Assembly: GCF_037126465.1 (NCBI RefSeq) | Contig: NC_088202.1 | Coordinates: forward strand, 122,712,123 to 122,776,122 | DNA length: 64,000 nt | Reading direction: 5' to 3' | Source: Ornithodoros turicata | Taxonomy: Eukaryota > Arthropoda > Arachnida > Ixodida > Argasidae | In this document: piece by piece, positions 35,563 to 46,217 of the stretch | How positions within the stretch are numbered: position 1 is the first letter of the stretch | How the letters are laid out: each line of letters begins with the position of its first letter | Notes under the pieces: generated by a model | Seen by the model: the letters and a program-made list of their open reading frames with translations, nothing else | The model's database searches: none | What the model was told of the DNA's origin: nothing | Program-made: the position numbers and the translations under genes

Positions 35563-38099
35563 CTATTGATAAAACCATAAGGGATCACTGTTTTGCTGTT
35601 GTTGTTCTTTTTCATTTTTTTTTTTTTTTTTCACGGATATCACGGTGTCAGCATAGTACTCGAAAGTACTTCGATACTCCTTTGATATTCAAACACACAC
35701 ACACACAAAAAAGGGCTAGAGGGATGAGTCTGGAAGCAGTCTGCGATGTATTTCAGGTTTACCTATCCACTCAATCCACAAATCGTATTAGCAGCACTTA
35801 GGAGGTACAAGCAGAAAGGCTCCTGGGCACTTGCCTACACCGGGATGTCACGTCACTCAACATCGTGCCCAACAAGAACACGACGGAGTGTGTAGAGGTC
35901 TGCCACGTCCCTTGAAAGAAAAAGCGGTATAAAGATAAGGAAAAAGTGGTACAGATAGATAGATAGAAAAAGAGCACTTACGTTCACCACCATAGCTTAT
36001 AAGAAAGAATGTGCGCTCCAAGATTTCCTTTCTGTCGCATTAGTAGATCTTGAATGCTCTGTCAACACTAATGTGAACGATGTTGTGCGGCTGTAGAAAG
36101 TCACTGTCCGACACAGGAACAGCTTTGCTGTCCTCCAATTGTCATGTGCCAGAAACGATTCACATCAAAGGAAACAACAACTTACGAGGCAGCTCCCGCT
36201 CTTCTCCTCTCCCACCATGGTTGTGCCTGCGAACCACTGATAAAGCACGCAGTGTTCTTCTGAGTCAGAAAGAGCACGTCTTCTTCTGTTTGTATATTCC
36301 GTATTAGAAAGGGCATGCGTGCGAACGTGACGAAAGCGCTCGGGCTAAACGTCTGTTTTTGCCTGCAGGAACTTTATTTATGCTTTCACTTCTTATCGAG
36401 GATGTTATAATTCCCGCGCAAAATGATCGCGACTGATTTACTCTGATATTTATTGCGGTCTCTCCAGCCGTTCTGGGTTAATTATGATGGTGTTACGCGA
36501 AAAGAATCCAGTATGAAATATTGAAACCAACAGCTGCACTCCACGTAACTGTTTCGTGTTTTGTTTTTATTAAACTAACCGTTACTCGCCTGCAGCTTCA
36601 AGCGGCCAGGGTTTAACAAAGCCGCTTAGCTTCGGAGATTGCGCGTTCCGTGAATAATTGCGACACAAAATCAAAAGCATTATTTCAAAGAAATCTGTCA
36701 GATATTGGTAAGTTCTGGTGCGTCGTACGCTATCGCTTTTACGTACGTAAGGGATCGCGTACGATGCACCAAAAACTCAGTACTGTCTTACCAGGTTTAT
36801 TTAGATCAGAAGGATATTCCACGGCACCGTAAAATAAACGCTCACATTTCTACAAAGCGGAATATTTCAAAACTGGAATAAAGAAAGCGAGACTTGCCAA
36901 TGCTGCCATTGAACAATAGACTATTCATTTAGTTCGTAGACTATTTTCTTTTCCCCTTTGTACTTTCTACCCATGTTATGGAAACCTGTACGGTTACACC
37001 TTGCGTCGCGTATAACGCACGTGTGGTTTATTAAAAGCGTGTACCGGTAGAAAAGCCTGTGGGATCCGAAATGATAAATGGAACTAGACAACTGTTTGTA
37101 GCAAACAACTGCTTGTACGCTCAGGTCTATCAGAAAGAGGCCGCTTCGCACACGCTCTGGATGAACGCTCTAATATACACGTGTTCGTATGAGAAAGCGT
37201 AGTGAGAGTTAAACGATGAGATTCTGATATCACCAGTCCTAGTAAACGGTACGACTACGATAATAGACCGACACCATGCTAGTGTATCGGGATGCAAACG
37301 AAGAACGTCTTTGGTAGCCGTGGCGTTGGTTACGCAATGCGACGATACAGCTAACACTTATTATTTAACGTAGAACGTAGAGTTAAATTAATGAAATTAG
37401 TCAATGTAATTTAATTTCTATTGCTTAATTAATAATTCAGATAACATTTAATTTGAACGTTACATGTAGTTTTATTATTTGATAAGATAGAAATAATGTA
37501 GATAAAGTAAAAGTCACCGACGTAAATTCTACACCCAAAACATCTCCGCTGATCCAAAGAAAAGAGCCCCCCTAAATTCTCCAGGCACAACGAGAAACTA
37601 GGGACTGTCTTTCGTATCTGTCTGCGAAAATGAATGCTCTAGTGCCAGAAGATTGTTGCGTGCGATGAAATGTAGATTTCGATTCAGTGGACCCAAAGGC
37701 ATTTCGGTGAGGTTTTCATAATTAAAGCTCATGTACGTCAACACACCACTACGAGCAGCAGCTACAGGCACGGCGATGGGATGAGGTATTTCGGAGTAAT
37801 CTTGTGGCTCAGTACCAGTGAACCTTCACTGGGCGTCGTCCGCGTCGTCCGATATTCCTCCAAAGTTGTCGTTGTGTCAAGACTATCTATCCATCTATTG
37901 ACTATCTATCTATCTTATCTATTGGCTATTCAACAATATATCAAGATGCCAACTACCCCAACTTCGTACACTTGTGTTATTGGCTATTCCCGCCTGCCCA
38001 ATATGAGAGAAGGATGGCTAGACATCCCCTTTCAGACACACAGAACAGTATGTCTTTTTCAAAGCTCTCCTGGAGCCTTCCCAGGTCCGTCCCTCCTAG
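35563..38099. other. No gene seen
   Basis: Intron sequence with GATA tetranucleotides (about 35955), an AT-rich block (37380-37520) and a TATC run (37888-37922). No coding region recognised. Confidence 0.45.
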
Positions 38100-38241
38100 C
38101 ACTGCACGAGCCCAGGCTTACCCGGAATCCCGAGACTAGCCCGAGGGCCGGGCCGGGCTTTGTGTTTTTTATGCGGACCTGGGCCGGGCTCGGGTTTCAG
38201 CTACCGGGCACGGGCCGGGTACGGGCTTGACAACGCTGACC
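38100..38241. mobile_element. Possible hAT-like end
   Basis: Rich in CCGGGC/GGGCCGGG words and ending ACGGGCTTGACAACGCTG, which reversed is CAGCGTTGTCAAGCCCG, close to the TAGGGTTGTCAATCCCGA end of the element at 40149. A similar GGGCCGGG cluster lies at 39985-40085. No partner end or target duplication found. Confidence 0.35.
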
Positions 38242-38476
38242 ATGGTCGGGCATGTACGCGAACATATTTGGCGAGACTATACAGCTGAATTGTAATGGCG
38301 CTTTTCTTTTCTTTTTTTTTTTTTGGCTATGGTGTATCATGGTATTCTCATCTGAAAATTATCCCTTTTTTATATGTGATCATGCTTATTTCCTGTAATG
38401 GGTCTGGATTTCACACGTGCACTCACACACATTTGGGGACGTTTGGTGTGGCGGGCGCGCTGAGCAAGTCCGGCAT

Positions 38477-38580
38477 GAGGGTCAGTTAGGTTAGGTGTTC
38501 TGACATATTTCGTTCCCGTGAGAGTCCTGTACGAGGGTCAGTTAGGTTAGGTGTTCTGACATATTTCGTTCGCGTGAGAG
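38477..38580. repeat. Two-copy tandem repeat, 56-bp period
   Basis: GTCAGTTAGGTTAGGTGTTC and TGACATATTTCGTTC.CGTG occur twice, 56 bp apart, with one substitution in the shared part. Confidence 0.85.
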
Positions 38581-38884
38581 TTCGAGAAGGGGGAATAACA
38601 CCGGTGCATGCGCAATAGAGCGGAAATGAGTCTCTCTTGATCCGCAAGGTACATACATATCGCCCACGCGCCACTGCGCGTTGCCTTCCCAAGCAAGCAA
38701 GCACCGAGCACACAGCGGCTTGTCGGCAGAGAAACACAGCCTGTAAAACACATAGCGTACCCCCTCACTCTCCACCAATTAGATGCGTCCTTTTCCTTGC
38801 TGCGCTCTGTCAACACGCGGATTCGAAGGGAGACCAGAGCATAGCGCACGTCAAATATAGTCAGCATATATAGGCAGCATATAC

Positions 38885-39800
38885 CGATGGCGCATCCCGA
38901 AACAACAAGTCCGCCTCAGCATTCGTCATACCATCCGAAGGCGTAGTGCACGGAAGACGCCTTTCACATCCAACCTCCTCCACAGCTGCGGAACTCTATG
39001 CCATCCTTTTCTTTCTACAACACATCGCTGATTTTACACCCCGGGAATGGGCAGCCTTTACAGACTCCAAATCTGCACTTCAGGCAATTGAAAATTCCTG
39101 CATACGAGGCCCATCCGCACCCCTAGTCACAGATGTGTTAATGGCTTACCAGACTATCTACGCCGCAGGCCACAGGCTAGTTCACCGGTGGGTTCCAGCC
39201 CATTGTGGTGTCGTGTGGAACGAGCAGGCCGACAGCGCCGCAGAAGCAACACTCTCGTATCGGAAACGGACCCGTATTGTTCTGCTGAGAGGAGCCGCCG
39301 TTCAATTCTGCAACGCCTAGTGACACCCCTGGCTTCCCGCCATCGAACAACCGACATTCTTCCCCCCTCTATGTTGACCAGAGTTGATCCAACGCTCGCT
39401 TTCCGCATGCCACGAAACACCTCTCGTCAAGATGCTGCATTAATCCACCGAATGCGCCTCGATATGGCCTTTACAGCTCAGTGTGTTACCGCTTGAGACA
39501 AGTTGACTCTCCCACCTGCTGCCACTGTGGTACTCTTGAGGATCTGGAACATATTCTTCTTCATTGCCTTCACTTCCAACCTTCCCGAACCACACTCTCC
39601 GAATCTCTTCGTCAGCTGGACACTCGCCCTTTCTCCTTATCGAAATTGCTTGGTCCCTGGCCCAATCCAGCCCAGCAACGCTCTGCGCTCAAAGCTCTTC
39701 TGACATTTCGGGACACCATTCCCCCCATTCCAACCAGCAATGGGGTAGAGTATCGCCTGTGGCGATGAAACTCCCCACTCTCCAAGGTAAAAAATAAAGT
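38885..39800 (+). pseudogene. I-like LINE fragment: RNase H and C-terminal zinc motif
   Basis: A 5'-truncated copy beginning inside RNase H: YTDGAS, AAELYAI, FTDSKSAL and VPAHCGVVWNEQADSAA keep the D-E-D-D catalytic set. After frame changes near 39250-39300 and 39480 it continues with RVDPTLAFRMPRNTSRQDAA and CCHCGTLEDLEHILLHC (C-X2-C...H-X4-C), ending at 39768. An AATAAA follows at about 39786. No RT is present upstream. It is better preserved than the copies at 3.5 and 7.4 kb. Confidence 0.8.
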
Positions 39801-41312
39801 TGTTGTTCGCACGTCAAAAGAACCCTAGGTGGTCCAAATTATCCGCATTCCTACCCTGCGGCATGTGCAACATGTCACCACACTGCGCAGACAAGCGTTA
39901 CCTGTAACATCACAGTATCATTTGTGCTCTTTAGTAAACCTAAATACGCCTCCTTGCCTCGGGAACACATAGAGCAGAGGCAGGCTGGGACCGGGCCTGA
40001 GCATGGAAACCGTCGGATACGGGCTGGGCCGGGCTGGAAATCCGTAGAAGACGTCGAGCACGGGCCGGGTGCGGGCCTGAAAATTACTCTAGTCCCTCCA
40101 CACTCCCATTCTTTCCCTCGGAGGGGTGGTCCGTTGTTCAGTCATGCTTAGGGTTGTCAATCCCGAGCCATTTTTGCAGTCCCGGGATTTCGGGAGTTTT
40201 CGCTGTCAATCCCGGGATCCCGGGACAGGATTTCGGGATGTGACAAGTTCTGATGATGCTTTGAAGTAAGTCCTGCGCGTGTCAAAATTATTTGACCCGC
40301 ATCCAAGCCGTACCCGCGTGTGCAAATCCGCACCCGACACGCAACCCGCGTCCCATTACAAATTACACCCGCATCCGCACGGGGTCCGCATATTTTTTTC
40401 GAAAAGCTCACGCACCCAACTGAGAGTACTCCCTGGTCTATGCCTGATGATTAGATATGTCTGTGTGCATGGTTTCTTGTACGACATCAGCGTAGGGGGC
40501 AAAAAGGTACAAATGTGTGTTGGTTTCTGACTTGAGGAATGATGACACGAAACGCGACATAGATCGAGAAGAGCACACAGGAGCTGTTGCACCTTAACGG
40601 TTTGAGAGTTTGTTCCGCCCTTGTCAGCGACGTTTTACGTCATATTTCGAGTCACTACAGTACAGACGCATAAGAAATTGGGCAACTCGGTGTACTTCCT
40701 AATAGTGTTTTGGTAAAATGCGCTGACCGCACACGACCTGCTGCCCGCTTTGCCGTCAACAATGCCGCCCGCACCCAGCCCGCCACCCGCACGACACCGA
40801 AGACCTAGACCCGCCACCCGCAACAAAATGTGGGTCACCGCGGACACCGCGGGCCGTGCAGGACTATACTTCCAAGTCCATCTACCTCAAGTGTTTATAT
40901 CGGCGTGTTCTGCGCAGTTCATGCGCGCTTTGTCAATTCTAGCTTTTCCTGAAGGAAAACACTCAAAAATTCGCAGTGTAATCACATTGGTAAAATAGTG
41001 ACGGCGAAATGGTTACATTTTATTTATTTATTTTGCTATGATATGCCACTTCTTTTTTATTTATCTGCATTTCACTGTTGCGCGTGAAAAGAAGTCCAGT
41101 CCTGCTACAGTTGAAGTATAGCAGGAAATATTATAATTTATTATAATATTTATAATTATAATATATAATTTATATAATATATATATATATATATATAAAG
41201 AGGGGGGGAAAAGCCATTAAAAAAATAGGTAAATGATGCTAGACGTGTTTGAAATTCAAACTTACAGTTAAGATGGCTTCTATGGCTGCACGTAGAGAAA
41301 CAGATACTCATT

Positions 41313-41390
41313 GAACGATGCGACAGCACCAGAGGACACGTGTTTCGCCGTGTTTGCGGCTCGTCGGCCCTGGGTAGCTGCGCATCGTTC
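41313..41390 (-). ncRNA. Hammerhead ribozyme motif, U4C variant (inverted copy)
   Basis: Minus strand, inside segment B. Core CCGACGA (41367-41361), so the normally invariant U4 is C. Stem II GCCG/CGGC around loop CAAACA; GAA then loopless stem III ACACGTGT (41343-41336); cleavage-site C at 41335. Stem I pairs CCAGGG with CTCTGG, internal loop TAC/T, CAGC with GCTG, a bulged T, then a perfect 10-bp closing helix (GAACGATGCG with CGCATCGTTC). Same architecture as the motif at 21225 with different, compensated bases. The U4C change should reduce activity. Confidence 0.75.
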
Positions 41391-41622
41391 GGGATTGGCA
41401 AACCAGGGGTCACTCAGCGAGCGATACACACCTGGGAGGGTGACCGAGCACTCCTCAATGCCACAGTGCAAGCCAGTGAATTATAAAGAGGGGGGGAAAA
41501 GCCATTAAAAAAATAGGTAAATGATGCTAGACGTGTTTGAAATTCAAACTTACAGTTAAGATGGCTTCTATGGCTGCACGTAGAGAAACTGCTCGCTGAG
41601 TGACCCCTGGTTTGCCAATCCC

Positions 41623-41700
41623 GAACGATGCGCAGCTACCCAGGGCCGACGAGCCGCAAACACGGCGAAACACGTGTCCTCTGGTGCTGTCGCATCGTTC
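41623..41700 (+). ncRNA. Hammerhead ribozyme motif, U4C variant
   Basis: Plus strand, inside segment B'; exact reverse-complement copy of 41313-41390. Core CCGACGA at 41646-41652, stem II 41653-41666, GAA 41667-41669, stem III palindrome 41670-41677, cleavage-site C 41678, stem I 41623-41645 with 41679-41700. It lies downstream of segment A in the same relative orientation as in the 21.2-kb unit, so this is probably the canonical copy. Confidence 0.75.
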
Positions 41701-41708
41701 AATGAGTA

Positions 41709-41749
<41 letters not shown>

Positions 41750-42297
41750 ATAATTATAATATTATAACATTAAAATCTTATAATATTATAATTTCCTCAA
41801 ACGGTGCAACATTCCACTTGAATGAAGAATAGGAAACACACACAAAAAAGAAAGAAACGAAACACTAAACGGTTTACAACACCGTCGCTGCGTGAGTATC
41901 ATCTTGTACAATGATTAACACACGACTTGAGTAAGCACAGTGAGTCGAGGGTGGTGTCCCCCAGTTGGAAGCGAACTTTTGTGCAAATACTGGCTTCCGA
42001 ACTGAATGTCCGCTCAGCCTTTACGCTAGAAGAAACGACAGTCAGCAAATATCTGTACGCATGTGGACGCGGACGCATCTGTACGCGGTTGTGTGCCACG
42101 TCTGGTCATAAAAAGTGCCGTTTCCTCACGAAGGAGTGAGTCTGTGCCTGATCACCTACAGGTGTTTGATTTTCCTGTCATATTTGTTCTCACGAAATCC
42201 CGGGACTTTCCGAAAGAAATCCCGGGACTTCGGGACGTCAAAAATTGGCCGGGATCCCGGGATTCGGGATATCCCGATTGACAACCCTAGTCATGCT

Positions 42298-43032
42298 ACG
42301 TTCATCGGGTGACCGTAATCTCCCACCGTCCAGCGAAGGTCATTTTAGCATAGGCTGCGGTCCTATGTGGCGGACACTTAGCTACTTCTCCTGTTCCCCG
42401 CGATGTGCCGCCAGTGTGCGATTGAAAATGTGCTCACGAGACAGCATACACACATACCGTCACGTTTTGAGTTAGTGTGAGCGGACAGAGCCGTGAATAG
42501 ACATCATACTGGTGCGAAAATATTCTAGATAGGTTTCCGAGAGGGAAATGGAACAAACATTTCGCCTGCTTACCGTAACTTTCGAACTCTTCTCCTCGCA
42601 ACTTAGACATGTGATTTTGGCGATTTTCACGAGTTTTCGTAAGCGTCTATGAAAAAAAGTGCTATAAAAACTCGCAGTTTGTCACCCATTCCCTCACAGG
42701 CCCTCAAGAAGCTATCGAACAAGACCAATTTCGTCAAAATCTGTCCAGCAGTTATTGAGTAATAATCCCAAGTTCCTCCCATATAAAATACACCAGGCTC
42801 CGCAGGTTATTATCCTCCTCTTAAAAAATGGCACTGACGGGGTGGCATCCCACATGTGAATGCCTAGGTTGGTCGCTTGTTTCGAAACATTGGCAAATGA
42901 CCCACTTTCTTTCTTTTCTTTCGTGTATTCCTGGTGGTCGCGGCTCATCCGTTTCTGGAGTTTTTTAAAAAAATTTATTTGTCATGTTCATAGGCTCACA
43001 CGAAGTCAAGCATGATGTGTGTCGTATTTCAG
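42298..43032. other. Intron end
   Basis: No element recognised. The stretch ends with the acceptor TATTTCAG before the exon at 43033. Confidence 0.5.
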
Positions 43033-43168
43033 GTGAACAACTTTGTGGCTGCTTTTCACGAAGCTGTGATTTTGTACGCCATCGCGCTCAACGAAACCCT
43101 GAGTGAAGGTGGGACAATCACGAACGGATCGGAGATCACAAGGAGGATGTGGAATCGAACATTTACAG
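43033..43168 (+). CDS. Receptor guanylate cyclase (natriuretic peptide receptor-like), ligand-binding domain exon
   Basis: Internal exon of 136 bp: acceptor TCGTATTTCAG before 43033, donor GTAAGT right after 43168. It starts on a codon boundary, matching the previous exon, and ends after the first base of a codon. The translation starts VNNFVAAFHEAVILYAIALN and ends TRRMWNRTFTG, with SEGGTITNGSEI between. This is the conserved end of lobe 2 of the ANF-receptor domain (family pattern FHD..LLY...ETL..GG.V.DG..I...MWNR.F.G, from knowledge of NPR-A/B). NET and NRT are potential N-glycosylation sites. I found no downstream exon in the remaining 20.8 kb, which are mostly transposons. Confidence 0.92.
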
Positions 43169-43300
43169 GTAAGTGGGTAGAATAATTACATCTTGAAATG
43201 TTCGTTTTTAGCGCATCTTTAAGAGTGAACGATACTGCAGCCAGAAATGAACTAAAAAAAAAACTCGAAGTAGCTCGAATTTGACAAGCAATTTGTTATA

Positions 43301-44085
43301 CAGTGTGTCCCACAAAAAATGTAGCTGAATTATAATTAAAAAAAAAACTACACCTAGTATTATGCGGGCAACGGCATTTGTTTTCACTGGGTTTTTGACA
43401 CCTCCTGATGTGAATGTCATGTAACGTAAGTTTAATAATGTAAATTTTTGCATACTGAACTCCGAAATTTGCCAAGGAAACGTCACTTTTTTTACCCCAA
43501 CCAATGTGAAGAGCGTGTCGAATTTGCTCAAACTCATGATAATTAACAGGGATATTGAGGAGCGTATCTCATTGAAAAAAAAAAAAAAAAGCCGGGCATG
43601 ACGCTCTCGGAACTTCCTGAGGATAGCACGAGACGAATTTTTCAGCACAATCACTATAAGACCGACGAAAGGAGGTTGCAAACCCAGCCCGTACCGGCAT
43701 CGTAGAAAGAGATAACACACGCCTGGCTTATCGCGTCCGGCTTCCGCTGGGATCATGCTTTCCCTCTCTTAATTTCAGGAACTGTCACTTTTTCTATCAC
43801 TCTCTGGGCTGGGTTTGGAACCTCCTTTCGTCGGACTAACAGCGAGTGCGCTCAAAAAGTCGTCGTGCGTTATGTTCCGCTATTTTTTCCGATGGGATAG
43901 CTCCTGAATATTCCTGTCAATTATCATGAATTTGAGTAAATTCGGCGCGCTCTTCACATTGGTGGGGCAAAAAAGTTACCTTTACTTGCCAAATTTCAGA
44001 GTTCACTTTGCAAAAATTTACGTAATTAAACTTACATGACATTCACATCAGGAGGTGGCAAAAACCTAGTGAGAACAAATGAAAC
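43301..44085. mobile_element. Fold-back element, about 0.8 kb
   Basis: Inverted arms share CACCTCCTGATGTGAATGTC, CAAAT.T(C)GGAGTTCA, CAATGTGAAGAGCG and, innermost, GACGAAAGGAGGTT with its partner AACCTCCTTTCGTC beside GGGCTGGGTTT. The left end starts CAGTGTGTCCCACAAAAA; the matching right tip is eroded. The 182-codon minus frame at 43208-43756 is this element, not a gene. Confidence 0.75.
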
Positions 44086-44632
44086 AAAATTTTGCAAAAT
44101 TTATTGTTCATTTTTTTCTTCGAAAACTGCGCTACATATACTTACTTACGGAATGGACTCGAGGTAATATTGCTTGTGGTCCCTCGTTTGTGAGAAGTGT
44201 TCCCACTAGTTCGGGATGTTTGTCTCGGGTCCCCACCTACTGGGTTTTCTTCTGTTTATTTATTTCGACTAGTTGCGGCTAAGTGGTCTGGGGTAGCCAG
44301 TCTGACTTTGTCGCGACTTAAATCCCCCCGTTTTTTTCTATCACATCACATAACATTGCTTTAGCAGCCAACGCCAGGCTTAATGAGCTTTCATAATTAA
44401 TTGGTTAGTAGGCATGGGTCGGTGGCATAAATAAGAAAGTTGTGTTGAGCCCTGAGGTCTGAAATCGGCAAGAAGAGATGAGCAGCCAGCTTTTGTGCTG
44501 CAACATGGGGTGCGTTCCAAAACAAACCCTCGAGTCGAGTAGGTCACATGACCGAGTTGTACCATGTGACCACAGAGTACGCGCCCGGTCGAGTAGCTTT
44601 GGGAACGCATGGGGGGCTCCGACCGAGTTAAG

Positions 44633-44764
44633 ATGGAGGCCGGTGTCATCACCGCTCTCACCTCGCGCGCGTCAGATTTATTTTACAAAGACGACGATAA
44701 CGACGACTGGAAATGTATTGTGAGCTGTTTACGGGAGTCACCATGCCCCATCGGACATAGTTGA
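44633..44764 (+). other. Small ORF near the transposon's left end, unidentified
   Basis: A 43-codon frame starting AAGATGG (good initiation context) reads MEAGVITALTSRASDLFYKD then an acidic run and DWKCI; a possible donor GTGAGC follows DWKCI. It could be the first exon of the transposon's protein or an accidental frame. Antisense frames at 45158-45373 and 45492-45695 (RTLSRISRLFAQAQTSFK; EFWGELTVKHRSVDALLKH) look protein-like but are unrecognised. Confidence 0.25.
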
Positions 44765-46217
44765 ACTCTGTCTTGTCGGCCCAGTGGGCATTTGGCTTTT
44801 TCAGCACTTTGTGTATGTAGTTACTTACTGGACAGTTACATTCAGAGATTGCTTGTCTGGTAGTATTTCATCCAAGACGCTGCAGAATTATTTTTAAGCC
44901 CCTCTATTGGAGAATGAAAGGGAAAAGCAGCTGACATTGCCGCCATTTATTTGTTAATTGTTTGTGGAATGGAAGACTTCACGTACCATTAGCTACCCCA
45001 AATGCATGAAGTGGGTACATCCCGTTGCATTTGGTAGTCAAACGAAATAAAAAAAGAAAAATGTTAATATCATGACGACAGAAGATGAAAAATACAAAAG
45101 GTGGAAGCTGCTGGTTGGGATCCTGGACCTGAGGTAGTGGTGCGGCCGTGGTTTGGGTCATGGAAATGTCCGCGGGATTCGGAGTCGAATGTGAGCTGAA
45201 CGGCTGAAATAAAACACGTAATCAGAGCGCGATGAAGCGGTTCTGATAGTACACGTATCGCGAAGCGCGCAGAAGCCTCCTGTTTCATTCACCTTGAAAG
45301 AAGTCTGAGCTTGGGCGAAAAGACGGGAAATTCGTGACAGAGTTCTGTTGTTTGTGTTGTCCCTTCCTTCCACAGCTCAGAATTTATCCCAGTTTCACCC
45401 AGGCATTGTATTGTTGACTGATTAGATGAGTCACAAAATTAGTGAGCCCATCTTCCTTATCTTTTAGCCTACCACTCCCTATATCCTTAATTTACTGATT
45501 TGCTTTATTTTCCCCAACCAAGTCAACAACTGAGGCCAGTTCTAAAACTCTGCCCCATTGCTTTTGCACTTGAGTGTAACGCTGTATCGTGTGCTTCAGA
45601 AGAGCGTCAACACTCCTGTGCTTTACAGTTAACTCACCCCAAAATTCCGATAGATCTCCTCCTTGTCTTGCGGCGGTAGTATATTCTAAATTCATTTAAC
45701 TAATCTGCCAATTTAAATTTAATAATACCCTCCACTACCCTGAACCCTTTACACTGCCACTATTTCGAGAAGTTTTTTGCTCCTAACCTTAACCGTTCCC
45801 TCCCAAGCCAAGTTCGTACGTAATAGCTGATTATATTTCTCATTCGTTCTTTACCCCAGCAGTCACCACCACGCACCACTCTACACCTGTTTACCCAAGC
45901 TTGATATGCGATTTCGACTGCTACTAACATGTAAAATTTCTGTTGTCTTTTGGTTACTTTGGATTGGATTGGAAAAGAAAGAAAAATATGGAGAGGTTAG
46001 TCCCGACCCAGTCAGAACTAGCTACTCCAAAACGCGTTTGTTGGTAAACAAAAAGAAAGAAAAAGGTCAGCTACGAAAAATAGGACAAACAAACAAACAA
46101 CCAAGCAGGATAAAGCATAAAGGAAGACGGGGGAAAGGAAAGGGGGAGACGTTCGACGCCGAGAATCACTCACTGCACAATGTCAGATATAGTGCGAACA
46201 CAGTGTTATCGAAGTTT

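Larger units (their letters stand above)
41194..41711. repeat. A-B-A-B' repeat complex with hammerhead motifs
   Basis: Segment A (108 bp) occurs at 41194-41301 and again, identical, at 41482-41589. Segment B (121 bp) follows the first A at 41302-41422, and its exact reverse complement follows the second A at 41591-41711. A 59-bp unique segment (41423-41481) separates B from the second A. AT-rich or TA-repeat sequence flanks both sides. A begins TATAAAG, then a G-run and AAAA, matching the start of the repeat at 21.2-21.5 kb. Direct plus inverted terminal repeats next to TA arrays fit a Penelope-like remnant (inference). Confidence 0.85.
40149..42289. mobile_element. hAT-like element with perfect 8-bp target duplication
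   Basis: Both ends begin TAGGGTTGTCAATC reading inward (right end reversed: TAGGGTTGTCAATCGGGATA). Subterminal sequences are packed with TCCCGGGA words. The flanking GTCATGCT at 40141-40148 is repeated exactly at 42290-42297, the 8-bp duplication expected of hAT transposition. The 2141 bp contain no transposase, an ACCCGC-rich stretch (40300-40850), and a nested hammerhead-bearing repeat complex (41194-41711). Confidence 0.88.
18886..43032 (+). other. 24.1-kb intron of the receptor gene
   Basis: Bounded by donor GTAAGT at 18886 and acceptor TATTTCAG ending at 43032. Protein similarity runs across the junction (...FNFTFGNEE then VNNFVAAFHEA...), so no coding exon is expected inside. It is filled with transposons listed separately. 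Confidence 0.85.

Noticed and set aside
38477..38580. Telomeric TTAGG repeats
   Set aside because: Only two TTAGG units per 56-bp repeat; it is an ordinary short tandem duplication.
43208..43756. Minus-strand 182-codon frame
   Set aside because: Inside the fold-back at 43.3-44.1 kb, hydrophobic from A/T-rich DNA, no domain.
44979..45695. A Myb/SANT-like host gene on the minus strand
   Set aside because: Frames look protein-like but are short, I cannot place a diagnostic motif, and splice sites are uncertain.
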